From positions 7,048,001-7,112,000 of the forward strand of contig JAVTVX010000035.1 in assembly GCA_033439265.1 (NCBI GenBank): DNA of 64,000 nt, written 5' to 3'. This document shows positions 12,150 through 26,646 of the stretch, one piece after another. The notes below the pieces were generated by a model, which saw nothing but the letters and a program-made list of their open reading frames with translations, made no database searches and had not been told where the DNA came from. Each line of letters starts with the position of its first letter. The stretch's first letter is position 1. This DNA is from Dillenia suffruticosa (lineage: Eukaryota > Streptophyta > Magnoliopsida > Dilleniales > Dilleniaceae). The position numbers and the translations under genes are program-made.

Positions 12150-15100
12150 CTAGGCTCCTGACTGAAGCTTCATCCTCCTCAAAGAAAGGTATGCTAAAAG
12201 ACGGTAGCCAAAAACCATTGCAACTAGAGCACTGACTTCCTTTACACCACTGTCCAATTTTATCCCTTTAACACTTGGAGTAACGTCTTCATACTGCACT
12301 TTGAGAAGAAGTTTGTAGGTATGGTAGTTGAATGAGAGATACCGGATCCAAGCTACAAATACTGGCACTCTCTGCAAATGTGAGAAAATTTTTATTCTGT
12401 CAGTTCTATGTTTCAGAGTTCACCTGGGAGAGTAATCTCTTTTTATTTAAGAAGAGTTTAAATGAATTTGGATGTTTACCTCTACAAAGAAGCCCCCAGA
12501 CAACATAAAGGTCATTACAGTTACTGAAGCCAATGTTGTTGCTTGCTTTAAGTCCATTAAAGTAGCTCCAATAGCCAGTCCTAGTCCCTGTGATAGTGCA
12601 GGTGATCAACTACTGTATGCTGCTTCAGAACTAGCTATTTGGTTCAGAGTCGAAGAAACATACCTGAGCTGCTATAATGCATAAGAAAACTGTAAGCATA
12701 CTAAGGAAAAAGGGACCGGCACTCAACCGCAAACCTGCCATGAAATATACAACAAGTAGAAACAGTATAGGTAGGAGTAGATCAAGTGGGAGGTCGCTTG
12801 TATTCCTAGCCACAAAATATGCACTTAGTCTGTACATATCAGCTGCCCGTTCCTTGCTAAGCATCGCCCTTTCTTGAGGAAACATAAATATTGCTGTGAA
12901 AACTGGAAAGAAGCCCCAGAAGACTGCAATGAAGAAAAGTAGCCCCGCCTGTAATTCCGGAAGTTCAACATTTGTAAGATTTCAAGAGCTTATTGAGCTA
13001 AATATGGGCAAGACCAGATTTCTGAAGCATGTCACCACTTAAATAATAGGACTATCTCATAATAGAATTATGTTATTATCAAAGAATAGCTTCCCTATGT
13101 CACTGTGGAATCTCATCACTATTTTACTTGTTTGATTATGCTTTTCATTTGCTCAGTAACACTTAGGATTAGAGCATGTGCTATGTATGGAAATCATCAG
13201 AAGGGCTAATCATTTTGGGGAGAAGTTCATGATCAGGAACTTTATCATTAGGTTTGAAAATGCTTTCTTTGGTCCAAGTTGTAATCTTGCATAAGATTGC
13301 TTCTTACCTGATCTTGAAGAACTTTAGGGCTGTTACAATTTGAATGCCACCAGAGCAATCCTAAAATAACAGCAGTTGAAAGAACTTGTGTGACTCTCAA
13401 CCAGCTTAAGTAGTCATGCCGCCTTTCCTTGAGGCCTCTCCTGAATAATATGCTATATTGTTCGCACCAACTTGCTCCCCAATTTCTTTTTGGACAAGAG
13501 ACCTTAAACTTGAGTTCTTCATCCATGGGGATTGGTACCATAAGCCTTTTCTTCTCTTTGTCTGCTAACCGTGTCTCATAGGCTTCCAAAAGATACTGTT
13601 TCATGGTGAAAACATAATCAGATTGTAGATGCAGATGCCTGCTACAGCAGTTTTTATTAATTTTCCCTTCTACAAGGGCTATAAGAAGCTTTATTTTGAT
13701 GTTTCTGGGGATGCTCAACACCCATTTATGGTTATGGTTATTCCCATCTGCTTTGAAGGTTATGATTTGGCTGATGCCATGGTGGATTGAGGAAGACTTA
13801 AGACACTGAACCAAGCTAATGTTCTCATTAATATGGAACTCTTACCATGTATAAACTTCCTAGCTGCAGAGAGAAGTTGGTCCTAGCCTTTTTTGATAGG
13901 TAAGAAATATAATCACCCTTGAAGTGCCTTACCTCAAGCACTACTGCAGGAGATGGCTTTCCATTTCTTGTTTCGGTTTCTGAATTTTCCATCTGCAATT
14001 TGTCCTCCAATTCTGTTGGCAAAGAAATATCATTTATGTTTCCATTTGCAAGGTCCAGCAGGAACTCTGCCGGGTTCATGGCAAGAAGTGGGTTACATCC
14101 TATAGATGAAAAGTAAACCATTGCTTCTGATGCCTTTCCAAAGTAGAGTAAGCTCCCTTTCCCCAAAAGGATCAGTTTGTCGAACTTGTGGAAGAGCCTG
14201 CTGGATGGCTGATGGATAGTTGTTATGACGGTTTTCCCAACCTGCAGCAAAGTTGCAATAACTTGAGTCGGTGCCTGAATTTTCTTTTGGCCATTATTTT
14301 CCATAATGAAATTATCAGAAATAAGTACTTGGACCTTCCTGCCAGCTTTGCGTTTGAGAGCTTGTCTAATGCATTTTAATTACTTGATTCTGGTTCTTAT
14401 TATTGTGGCTATAGGACCAAGGGATGGGATTAGAGAATTGCCCAATGCCATTTTAGAGGAAGAATTGTTTGAGTTTACTTCACATACCTCAGCTATATCA
14501 TGTAACATTTGCACAATCCTTAGAGCAGTCGTAGAGTCCAGGCCAGAAGTTGGTTCATCGAGGAGCAAAATTGAGGGGTTGATTATGATCTCATTGCCTA
14601 TACAAACCCTCTTCCTCTCTCCCCCTGAAACTCCCCGAACAAAGGAGCCACCAATCATAGTATCTTGGCACCTATGTATTTATATATATGGAAATTATTA
14701 GTTTGTAGAACTCAGACTAATCCATAGATATTGTTTTGTTTTAATGCTCAGATGAACTCTAGAATTAATTGGGTGTTTTTATCCTTGGATTGTATGATAC
14801 CATATAAACCATACCAAAAGAGAACTTACCTCTCTAAGCCCAACTCATAGATAACATCCATGGCTCGTTCTTCCTTCTGTTGCTTTGTTAATGTCTTTGG
14901 CAGGCGCAGGAGAGCAACATATGTTAATGTCTCCCTGACAGTGAGGTGAGGAAAGAGAACATCATCTTGAGTTACAAATCCTATCCTGCCACATTTCCAC
15001 GTTAAATTGCCTGGTCAGCCATGATAGTGAAGAAGCATAAAAAGATTTACCTAATCTTACTTGACATCTAGTCCATAAGCTAGGATATAACATGCCTAGG

Positions 15101-17559
15101 CATTAATTAAACCAGATGCCAAAGACGTGAGGCAAGGCAGCGTTTAATGCTATTGAACCATATTGTGTTTCTTCTCAGCTGTTGGCTATACCATGAAGAT
15201 TTAACCGTAGAATTTTTACTTGAGACTTCAGACAAGTCCATCCATGGTTTACTTTTTTGAGTCTGTTCATGTAATATATTTCCTGGTTCTTTGGTCCAAA
15301 TAAGTCCACTTTCCCTGTAGCCAATATTTTGCTAAGATATATTAAATAGGAAGCTTACGTATTGATTTTGAGAAAACTGCCAAGGCGGTTCAGTACATAC
15401 TTTAGCGTTACAATTTGTTGTACTGCTATAAGGATTGTCTGATTCTTCTTGGCAGGTTGAACCACTTGTTTGCTAGAGTATTGCTTTATCTCTAAGTTAA
15501 TCCTTTATAGCCTATTCCTTCCTTATTTACTCTTCTTTCATGGTTGGTGGAAAGGAGTTACAGACAGACCTATTGCTACTGTCTTCTATTCTTATTTTCA
15601 TTTTTTTTTCAAGTTATCATGAATAATAGTTTCATAACTTGAGAAGTAGCAGTTATATTTTATATATTTCTGCGGTAGATGGTCTATATTATTGGATGTT
15701 TATTTCCACATTAAATTCAAAAGAAAGAGTTGCTTGTCCTGTGAATTGCTTCCACCTGCAATTTTTCTGTTTCTTCTTTGGGGCCGTTATGTTTATTTCA
15801 TGTCATTTTATGCAACATCATACCACTGTCGTATCCTACTGTCATGCATTGCCAGTCTTAGGATAATGTCTATCATTACCTGCTTTTGAGAGACTTGGAG
15901 TATGGCTGGTCATTATACGTAATTAAACCACCAGGAGTTGGATGATTCAATCTACCACCCAGCAAACTCAGAAGGGTTGTCTTTCCACTGCCTGACGGTC
16001 CCATCAATGCCAAAACCTCTCCTGGACTTACTGCTCCGGTGATCCCATTCAAGATGTCCTTCTCTACTGTACTTTTCACCCCTTTTAGGATGACCTTGTA
16101 ACCTACGTCCGTGAACTGCACAATTCGTATTACTATCACCCATTAATATATATATATATATGTACTCATCTGAAACATCGTTAACAAGATATGTCTCAGC
16201 GGTGGGCAACATTTTTTTTTCCCTCTCCACTTAGCCTGGACTCATATTGGGTGAAGATATATGGTTTTATCTTAGTCCTTAGTCCTTGTTTAGGTTATGC
16301 ATGGTATAACATGTTTGTGATTGTTTCAGCAGAAAGGAAAGTCTTGTACAAAAATGTCACGTATGAAAAAGACTCTGCACAAGACTGAACCTGACCATCA
16401 TAGATAGCCATAAGCCCTATTGATCTGTGTGGTTGCATTGATCAAATGTATCTCTATCTCCACCCTTCGCCTGGTTTTAGTAAAACGACAAACCGTTTCT
16501 TCAACACCAGCAGATGCTGCTGCAGATTGTGAAAAGGAAGAAGCAAAGACTGCAACCTCTGTAAGTATCTTTACCTTGAGATAAATTGGCAAGGTGGGTT
16601 CTGCTTGAATCTTCTTTTGAATACCTGCTTCAGGATCCTCAGCTGTAAAAAGCAAAGATCTTTTCTTGTAAGAGATGGGGCATGTAGGGACAGAACCAGT
16701 GAATATGCTTTCAGTTTGTGCCATGAATCTGTTATCTAATGTGCTTAGAGAATTTTGAGTGAGAGGTCTTGTAGTTGTTTTGACATATGACCTCAACATC
16801 CATGCTAAGCCATTTTGTGGTTTGTATTTTACAGACGGGTCTATTTTTTAGTTTATTGGTTGCCAGATTTTTCGAGCTGCTTTTTGGTCTTCATATGGTT
16901 TATTTCCTTGTTTGGTTTATTCTTTACAAAATTGGACGGGAATTTAGTAGCACAGGAAAGCCAGCTCCCTTTCGTTTCTTTCGTTCTCCTAGGCATTCTC
17001 TCTCTCTTTCCTCTCCCCCCCCCCAAAAAAACCCCACATAGAGTTTATCTTTAAATTTCTGATTTTAATACAATCTCTTTCTACAGTATTGATATTTATA
17101 ATATGAGAATCAATTATAATCGGTGTAGTAGGTATATCATTGTATATCTTAATCATGATCACGAATTTAATATATAACTCGGGTATAGAGTTGATTATAT
17201 TGAGAAACTCTTGCCACTATAAGGGATCTTATTCGGGTCAATTCGGATTAATTGAGACAAAAATTTTAGATATCCGGTGTTTCAAAGAAGAAAAAAAAAA
17301 AGGGAAATGATCCAAGAATAACCTATCAAGATCCAATCCGGCCCAATCAATCAGATGGATCATTCAACACCCGCTTCAGCTAAACTGACTTTGACAAAAT
17401 CGACAGGCTTGGAACTTTTAGTCATTTTTGGGGCCTACAGCCTACATTTGAAGAATGACTACACAGGAATGGGCTCCCAGATGTGAAGATATTTGTCTTC
17501 GTGATTGACATAAATCTGTGTTGGTGAATGATGGAAAGACTTATTGACTTGTTAGTCAA

Positions 17560-17594
<35 letters not shown>

Positions 17595-18845
17595 CACATC
17601 ATGTCCAATTTTCTCGGATATCTCCAACACCGTTCATAAACTTCTGCTTCGTTGAAAATTAAAAATTATTGCTCTTCCTATCGGAAACATGGATCATGAT
17701 GCGAGAGTGACAAAGTTACCTAATTTGTATCGACAGACAATCACTTCATGATAAGTGTGACAAGTCTCATAATTAAATTACAATTTTTAAACTTAAAAAT
17801 AAAAAAAAAATTATATAAAAAAACTTTCTTTAGATTATTCGTGATAATATTTAAACTAAATTTTTAAATATCAATTAGCAATAAAAAAAAATCTAACTTG
17901 TTCAATTAGCAACAAATTATCATAAGATTGTGATAGATTTTGCTAATTTATGGGCAGCGGGAGAGCCAGCCATATTATCTGCTCTCTGCATCACCATTGA
18001 AACAAATAAAATGATACTAATACCTTAATAAAACTGTATACTAATAATAATAATAATAATAAATCTAAATTCAGCTTGCAGTTATAATAATAAATTTATT
18101 ATTACACAGATGGGGCATGCAATTATCCTATAAATTCGCATAATATATAAATATTTTAAGAACACAAAGCAGAAACAAGTGCCCGAATTCTCTTTGTATT
18201 TTATGAATAAAATTTGTATTATTGCTAAAAAGACACTCTTTATTTTTTTTTATACGTAAGAGAGATTCGAATATATAAAAGTGATTTGAATTTAAAATTT
18301 CAAAAGAGAAAGAAATGATGGTAATGAGTTATCCATTCTTTTCTTGTATTACCCTTTTTGATTTACACCTTTGGGGGGAGTAGTTAAAAAATCTTTCAAC
18401 AACCACCTTTTCCTTATTAATTAAACCTTCTAACTAGACTTTCAAAGTGCAACTTTAAATCCTCTTTGTTTTATAGGTTGGCTCCTCCAAAGGTGGATTA
18501 AGATGGCTCTACCCTCATGTGACCTAATTTAAAAAGATGTTGTCATCCAAATCCAAAGGTAAAGAATTCATGTGGTGACTAAAAAGTTATGGAAACAAAG
18601 TTATGGAGAAAAACATTGGAACTAATGTCATTTCTAGATTACCAATAATAATAATTTCTTTTTTTTTAAGTGAAGTTTTATCATAAACTGATATCTGGGT
18701 TTCACTGACTAATCTGGTTCGAGCATTACAGGGATCCATTTTAGAGATGGTTCTTTCGATAATTTTTTTATTCTCAAATTTTAAACTCAAAAATTGATTA
18801 AGAGATTTAATACCTTATTCCACTAAATAAACTATACATTGATAA

Positions 18846-18887
<42 letters not shown>

Positions 18888-20122
18888 TTCTAATAATATA
18901 GTTGTCATTTCTAAATTCTAACTAAAGCAATTATTAATTTTGGTCTAGATTAAGTCCCATGACTATTTGTGCTAAATCTCCTAATTGTTAAACAGCCGAA
19001 TGATAATAATATTCCCCCAAACAAGCATAAGCAAATTTGATTTTTCTTTGCTTTAATTTTGATTTTCTTATATGGGTTTGAATATTAAAAAAATGAAAAT
19101 GAAAATTATTTAATATTTTAAGTTTAAATAATAATTATAATTTAAATTGAATATGACTCCCAATGATACGATTGGCCTTAGCCAACCTTTTTGCTCAAGA
19201 AAAAGAAAGTAACAGCTGTAATAAAGGCTTATGAGATTGAGGTGGCCATTAAAAGAGGACAGGTGTGGGAGGAAATAAAGCTAATATGATAAATCAGTTA
19301 TTGGGGTTGGACCCTCTTCATAAATTGTATTTACGTTTCCCAATTTGTAACTATGGATATGACTCACGACCTAATTGCCTCTCTCCATTATCTTCTGTTT
19401 CTTTCTTTTGGTCTTTTGATGCCCCTTTCGTTAATGGAAGCAGATAATGTGGTCCAGGGTACTTCTGTCATTTGAACTAATACAAACGATTGGTCATTGC
19501 AACATGTGGAAGTAATGCATGGCAGACAGAAGACACCGATGACCCATATTATGAAACACAAGAATTGTGCCATAAAGTGATGGTCTATACTATGAACTAC
19601 ATCTAATCCACCCTAGAGAGAGAGAGAGAGTATTCGTGAAATTTAGGCTGAACCAATTAAATTGAATTATTTTGGAGAATTAAATTACTTATTAGGATTA
19701 TTAAATATGATTAAATGTAATTTTTCGGAAAAAGAAAACTTACGAATTTCATCGTCGCTAAAGAGCTTGGAGTCGGCAATTTCCTCCGGAGGCATGGTGA
19801 ACCCAGTGAAGGAAAATGAGAGACCCAAGCTGGCGCTGGAGGCTCGGCTAAGAGCGGCGCCGCTGCTAACATCATCAAGATCAAGCTTGAGCTGGGCGCT
19901 CCTCGACTTGCTAACGTGAGCGTTGCTCTTCTCTCCGCTGCTGCGTCCCGGAGATGCCGCCGTCATCCGCCTACTCGACTTCCTCGACAGGGTCGTGCTT
20001 CCGCTCCCACTGCCGCCGGCTCCGTGGCACTCGGCTGCTGCTGCCGAGGCGTCAAATGAAGTTGTAGGAGACTTCATCATGGCCGCCGCGGCCTCCACAA
20101 GTTGGTCTGATTTTGTTCTCAT
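12150..20122 (-). CDS. ABCG22: Half-size ABC transporter, ABCG22/ABCG27 type
   Basis: Plasma-membrane half transporter that must dimerise; Arabidopsis ABCG22 is linked to stomatal water loss and ABA, but its substrate is not known to me. Coding exons on the minus strand: 20122-19744, 16642-16575, 16115-15880, 14985-14830, 14671-14488, 14241-13933, 13595-13308, 12948-12664, 12587-12480, 12371-12150; 744 residues. The N-terminus has the clade's [29 protein letters not shown] and [10 protein letters not shown] segments. NBD: Walker A GPSGSGKT at 188-195, signature VSGGER at 294-299, Walker B ILLLDEP at 314-320, H-loop His351. The C-terminal half is the ABC2 membrane domain with about six hydrophobic segments; it ends [11 protein letters not shown]. 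Residues ASWCEQY replace the ASWWEQY seen in relatives. The start is the first in-frame ATG of exon 1 ([11 protein letters not shown]). Confidence 0.93.
17563..17590. repeat. (TC)14 microsatellite
   Basis: Perfect TC run inside the large ABCG22 intron; likely polymorphic. Confidence 0.9.
18847..18888. repeat. (AAT)n microsatellite
   Basis: About fourteen AAT/ATA trinucleotide units in the large ABCG22 intron. Confidence 0.9.
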
Positions 20123-20520
20123 TAGTCCCAATAGAGTATTCACTTTTTCCACTGGATATTTTCCACTATTTAATACAAATTCATTAGAAAATAAACAATA
20201 AAAAAAAACAAAAGTATTCACATGCAATTCATGGTAAGCGAACAAAATGTTCGACAAGTTCTATGTTCTTTGGCTATGATTGTCAGTTTGAATACAGATG
20301 AGAGGGAGAGAGAGAGAGAGAGAGTTTATTTTGGAAAATGGAAAGGGAAAAGTGTGCAAGTGATGCATACCAATTAGTTCCGACGATTGAGGTTCCAGTT
20401 ATTAGAGAAAGAGTTAGAAGACAGAAGGAGGAGAAGTTTTGATATGAGAGAGAAAGAGAGAGAGAGAGAGAGAAAGGCAACATAAATTTAATAATGTCTC
20501 TCGTTGGTGTTCCTGTTCTT
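20123..20520 (-). other. ABCG22 5' leader with probable leader intron and two GA tracts
   Basis: Upstream of the ATG an acceptor TATCCAG on the minus strand lies near 20162-20168, and the best donor is AATTG/GTATGC near 20370, which would make a leader intron of about 200 nt. GA/CT tracts at about 20304-20325 and 20444-20474 flank the donor. The exact leader structure needs transcript data. A start upstream of MRTKSDQ (MEKVNTLLGL if the first base came from the previous exon) is possible but not supported by the visible donor. Confidence 0.4.
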
Positions 20521-22528
20521 ATATCGGGGAAGTATCGGGTAAGCTGGCAAAAGCAAATTTTTTTAGGAGAATACAAATTTACAAAATTACCCTCTTGTGC
20601 AAAGAGCAGGCAATTTTCATGACAATTCTTATCGTTTAGGTGTCATATATTTTTATTGAACAAATCCCATAAAAATAATTTTACATTAATAAATTTCTTT
20701 TTTAACGTGTGAATTGTTCGATTATTATAAAGATTTATTCTAATAAAGGATAAAGAGAGAATTTTTCTCAAAAAAAAAAAAAATCCAAACTAAAAACTTG
20801 GAATAAATTTGTGAGATTTGTGTTAAGTATTTTCATTAGGCTGATGGAAATCGGCTGTATAATCTTTTTGGACTTGTACCTCTTCACTACCTATTTTCAA
20901 CTCAAACATTTCTTAAGCCTGCGTGTAATTAATCTCAATAATTAACAATATCATACAAAATAATAATAAGGTAAACAATAATATGTCCCTCCAGCTTAGT
21001 GATCAGAATCTTCTCCCCAACTTGATAATGCCAGATTTAAATTTCTGTATAACAAAAAAAAGATAAAAAATAATATTAAATAAAAAACGCATTTTATAAA
21101 GTTATACTTTAATATAAATAATCATTTTATAACATCTGAATTAATTAATAAAAAAATTTGAATTCAAAACTTATCCACAGATTACTTCAACTCTATAATT
21201 TCAAACATGAGAGATTTTCTTTAAGAAAAGTGGTGTCCAGTCATGATAATTATGGTCGTTACCAAACAAACAACATCAACAATGAGATAGCCATGATGCA
21301 TCACCGATAGATCGCACTCCATGAACTCAATTGTTCGTTGGGCAACTAGTCTCTCGTCCCCCTAACTTTCTTTGCATGGAATTTTCTCTGATTATTTTTG
21401 TCTGTATTAAAGTCGTCACAAATTAAATATCATAAATAAAATTATTAGATTTTTTAATTAAATTTAAAATTTAAAATTTAAAAATAAAAAATATTATATT
21501 AAAAGAATCATTTAAACAAATTAATTATAATATAATTCTGAATATCGAAACTCGGAATCAATTAAAAAAGAGACTTTTTGTACATTAGATTTATATGGCC
21601 GTGGAAGACCCGCCTAAAGCTATGGGGGGACAGCGGGGCTACTCGACAAAACCCAATAAAGCTAATTGTTGGATCTTAGCTGTAGACTTGCCCCGGCTTG
21701 CAGGGCAACAAAAATGTTCTTGCAATTTTCTCATCTTATCATGTGCACATTTTCTTTTTAATTTTTTTCTTTTTGTTGACAATTCAATTCTTTATTCTAT
21801 TATAGGAGAAAATTTATGGGTGTATACATACATATCGTCATCATCATTCTATCACCATTTTGTAATGGTGATCTCATTTTGATGCCATTTGGGTATTCAT
21901 TCTTACATTTTAATTCATAATATTTCTCAATTATGATAAAATTTATAATAGTATAGAATTTAAAAAAATAATAATAAAAAGTTCTTAATAAATAAGTAGA
22001 AGGTGACTTGTGTATATCATACCAACTTTTACAATACAAAAATTGGCAACTAAACGCCACCTTTGGTTCCATATTGTAAATAAATGGGATTGACCCTTTA
22101 CAAGGGGTTTGAGAATGTGATTCCATCTAGGAATTTAGGCCATTGAAAGCAATAAGAGAAGCAAAATCCATGGATGGAATCTATCTTAGAATTGATGGAA
22201 ATCGAACAAGATTTTGAATTAGATTTCATGGAAGTTTCCTACAAGAATGTCCTTTTCATTTCTCATGCAATAAAATAGATTAAAAAATGTAGGAAAATAA
22301 TAAAAGAAAAGCATTTCTCCATCTGGGCATGAAATCTAATGGTTTTTTTAGTATAAAAAAAATATGTATAATACATGTTCTTAATATTCTCCAAACACAT
22401 GATACAAAAATAAGAAATATTTTAGAGTTAAAATATATACCTAGTAAATATTTTTAAGGTATGTCTTAAGAGTATTTCAAGGAACAGTTTAGCAGTCACA
22501 AACTAATTCAGGATTCAAATCTCACTGT

Positions 22529-22573
<45 letters not shown>

Positions 22574-25500
22574 CCTACGTGCATACCTTCGTGAAGATAT
22601 GTCGCATCACAGTATCACAAAATAGATTTAGAGAATATAAGGAATATGATGGATAGATAATTTCGTAAAGAAAGCTTGTTTCTCATTATTAAAAAAAATA
22701 CATAAACATGTTATATAAATTTAATAAACTCTCTCTTTTTTTTTTCAAGTAAAAAACATTTAGATTTTGTCAACTGGACACACGAGTGGCTGTGAGCTGT
22801 CGGCTCCTAAGGTTGGTATCGTGCGATGGTTGGCCACTCGCTTAGGGTCAATGCTATTGCCACGTGGTACTCCACCTTAAGCTTTCCCATGTCATGGCCC
22901 ACTTTAAAGACAATTTCAATTATATGCACATACGCATACACAATCACCTTCCTCTTTCTTTTAATTAAACAGCAACACTTGCAAGTCCCAACAACCGGAT
23001 ATTAAAAAAAAATTTGTACTACAAATTTTCAATAAATCAAAAATTTTTTAGATTTTGTAATAAAGGCTTCATCTATTAAAAGAAGAAGAAGAAGAAGTAC
23101 AATTAAACTTACTATTCGCCGAGCTTTTACTCTTTTTGTGCAGGTGCAATTTCCGGCATTAAACCCGGGATAGATGGACCCCCACCCACCCCCACACCAT
23201 TAGGACTGAACCCCCACCACTCTCTCTCTCTCTCTCTCAATAAAAAAGGGGCGGTGCCGCCCTGGAGAGGGAAAGCTCAGTATGAAAATGACAACAAATG
23301 TAGAAGGGAGAGTATCTTAAGTCAGCGAGGAGTAGCGAGGGATGACAAGGGATGACAGCTTTTTAAGTTTTTAGTTGCAGCATGAGTTTCATGTCTCTTT
23401 TCAAGACCCAAGATTTTGAGACGCCCTCACTAGATCATTCCATTGCATTTCCTTTCTCCACGTGGAACTAGACAGAGGCTTTCTACCCTAAAAAAATCAC
23501 AACTCCAACTTTTTTCTTTTTCTTTTTCTTTTTGGCTATGAGTTTTTTATTGGGTCTGTATCAGTTTTTTATTGGATTAGTAAGAATTCAGTTTTAAACT
23601 CATTCATCTTCATCACCAGGAATACTTACAAGCTTGCAATGTGTGCCTTAGATGTCACAGGAAAATCTATGGATCATATTTGAAAGCAGACTCTTTGATA
23701 GAGTCACAAAGAATTTGAAGGGACTTAATTTATTAATAATAGTATTAAAAAAAATCTCAAAACTAACTACATGAGGATCTGTTTTCGTATCAGCCAATGA
23801 TGCTCATTTTAAACTGCCAACTTAAATGATAATATAAATTGAGCATCGGTGATTTTGAGCATTCGAGGGCGGTCCACTTTTTTCCTTTTTCCTTTTTTTT
23901 TTTGGCTGAGAGAGAGAGATATATATATATTTTACATGGAAACAAAGTATAATAACGGTAGTACCGGGCATATAATGTTTATCCGAATCCGAGGAGTGGC
24001 CGCAAAAACTGAATTGATGGGAAAAAAAGGTGCCGGTTCAAGCCCAATATCTATCTACCAGGCTGTCCTTCTCTGTTGTATTCTATCGTTTCCATTTTCA
24101 AAAAGCTGTGGTCCATCCAAAATATCAGTCTTTGCAACGAATCTGGGGCAGATAGAAACTACCTACTGCGGAGGGCACTCTCTCTCTTCAATCATTGTCA
24201 ATCTTTTTTCCGCGAGAGGAAGAGAGAGAGACGAAGGTGCATGTTTGGTGTGCATGACTAGACTAGGGAGGGCCTTTGAAAAGTTATAAAGGACTCGGTT
24301 GTAATCGAAGAATAAAGATGCTTTGTTAGGTTGTGGGTCACGCGGATTCATTCGGATCCCCAAAAGGCATACTAAAACTCAAAAGGCTACTTAATAATTG
24401 CATGAAAATGAACTTCTTCATTTGCCTTTATGACTTTCACCGGCATTGACAATGGAAATCCTATTATCAGTTCTGAAACCAGCCGATACTCTAGCTAATG
24501 GGACACGAAAGATTTTTTTTTTTTCTTTTCCCCTCTCGAGATCTTAAGTTTGACACGATTTAACGTAATGAGAATTGTTTGGAGAAGTCTAGGAATTTAT
24601 GAAATTGCTGAGCCAAAGCAAAATTCATTAATTAATTAATTAGGTGATACTCTGTTCAATTTTAGCTCCTTTTCTTTTATTTATTTATTTATTTAGTTCC
24701 TATTCAATACAATTTAATGTATTTACCTTGTACGAACCGTACGAACCAAATCTTTTTAAACCCAAAGAAAAAGAAATTGTTTGAGGCCTCTGCTCATCAA
24801 ATTTTATAAGAAAAAGGGACAACCTGAATGGGAGGGAAGGGAAGAATCGCGGGAATTTCGGCTTGAATTGGGACGGCATGTGCTTTATAGTACACAAGGA
24901 CGACAAGTCCACGACAATGCGGACACATCTCTATGTAATCATCGTACGATGTAACTGAGAGCTGGAATTGAAGCAAGTGAGAGAGATGTATCATTCAAGT
25001 TTGGCCTCCCCAGCCAGCTTCAATTTTATGCGTCTGCAAGTTGCGCAAACGCCTTAAAAGGGCCTTGCTTATTTATTTCATATTCCATTGTTTCTGGCGC
25101 AGGATACAGAATACACAATCAGGTATAATCTGATAGTCTAATATTCAATTGACTTTCTCAGTACAATAATTTTGAATCCTAAAATTACTATTTTTTTTTA
25201 ATGATTGTTTGTTTTTGAGAAAAAAATTATCACTCAATATATGGTGTCTTAGATTCAAAATACATAGAGCGCCACTGAATCCCCAAAACTATTATAAGGT
25301 AAGACATTTTTGGTATTTTACCACGATTTGCTTGGGTCCACTCATAGATGGATTTTTTTTTTTTTTTTCTTTTGGGGTAGAAAATTTAAGACTTAATATA
25401 GAATTCTTATCAAAATCCATTTCAAAAGTACAATTTGCTAAAAGATAGGAGATATAAATCAAAACCCAATTGGTTATTTGTCAGAAATTTCGTATACACC

Positions 25501-26646
25501 TAACACCAATCACTTGTAGGCAATATCAAATTATATAACGAAAGTTTTAGAGAACATGCTTAATTTTAGCTTTAGGGCAACACATATATCTTTGACCAAA
25601 GACACCCACCTTGGCTACAAGACAAAAAACAAGAGTTCCATATTGGAAATCTAACAAAAATACAAAGAGATAACGAAAATTCATTTAAATTCTCAAAAAT
25701 CACTGGGGTTTAATTTGTCTTACCAAGGCACTTATACGGAGCCATGTTATTGAGATATTTCAAAATTAAAAATGATGGGAAATGATCATTTTATTTAAGC
25801 GTTAGTGATTTTGGTTCCCAAAATAATTTTATGCTTGGGAATTGGGATCCTACAAATTTTGGTACTTGGCAAAGTGAATAGTGCAACAAAAGAAGACACT
25901 CGCATCCCAATTGATCATGTTCCTTTTTTTTTTATTTTATTTATACGAAAATTTGAACTCTTTGAACTCTGAATCATGGATTAGAGGAAAGGGGCTATGA
26001 CTATTAGGGAATATCGAACATGTTCTGGTTCATTTTTGGCTAAATCTCATAATTTTTTAGGTAAAAAAGTGAAGTGTATTGATAAAAGGATAAGGCATAA
26101 TATAATACACAAGCACCCAAAGAATAATAATAAACCTCCCCCCCACCCCTCATGGTAGCTTTTTTCTTGCAAGGACAAATGGATATATGAAGAAACAGTC
26201 TCAAGTCTGCAAACCATACAAATATTGCGCTTTTCAGCTGGTAATCGTAAAGAGTACTGTTTCGCCAAATGCATTTGGACCAGAAGAGTCCAAAGCCAAT
26301 TTAAAAAACTATAATAAATAAATAAATTAATTAATAAAAATAAAAAGCGGGGCGGGGAAGAAGAAAGGTTACAACCAACAATAAAAGATACATGTTAAAT
26401 TATGGACAAGAGTTTCCCTGAAAGGAAACAGTGGAGACTGCTGTATCGCACTAAATACCATGAGAAAACTAATAAGTACTCACAAAACCTAAGATTTCTT
26501 TTTGCCACTCCGAATGCCTGAGAGATCTTTACAGCTCTATTGATAAACAAATCCTTTTATAAAGCTAGGACAGAGGGCCAGTAATGGTTGAAGCAGATAC
26601 AGGAGAACTAGTGTCCTATATGAATAGCCAGGGAAGGAGATAGGAT
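20521..26646. other. Intergenic region between ABCG22 and the CDPK gene
   Basis: About 6 kb with no gene I can support. AT-rich, with a (TA)n run and many A/T homopolymers. The higher-GC patches (21595-21720, 22770-22920, 23100-23470, 23940-24300) have only short open frames without recognised similarity. The CDPK 3' UTR must occupy part of its right end and the ABCG22 promoter its left end. Confidence 0.6.
22533..22571. repeat. (AT)n microsatellite
   Basis: Perfect AT run of about 39 bases in intergenic DNA. Confidence 0.9.

Larger units (their letters stand above)
16643..19743 (-). other. Large first coding intron of ABCG22
   Basis: A 3.1-kb intron splits codon 127 (phase 1). Both ends carry clear signals: donor GAAATTC/GTAAGT and acceptor TTTTTACAG/CTGAGG. 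It contains a (TC)n run, an AAT run and AT-rich DNA. At about 17210-17285 a diverged stretch is similar to the 3' part of the SINE at 61517-61710 (shared pattern ATTAAT...ACAAAA...ATA-CGRTG), probably an older fragment. Confidence 0.8.

Noticed and set aside
16398-16799. 133-residue minus-strand frame as the ABCG22 N-terminal exon
   Set aside because: Only 16575-16642 is exon; the rest is intron read-through. The true N-terminus is at 19744-20122.
23849-24289. 146-residue plus-strand frame
   Set aside because: No known domain, starts in low-complexity DNA and has GA runs; codon use looks random.
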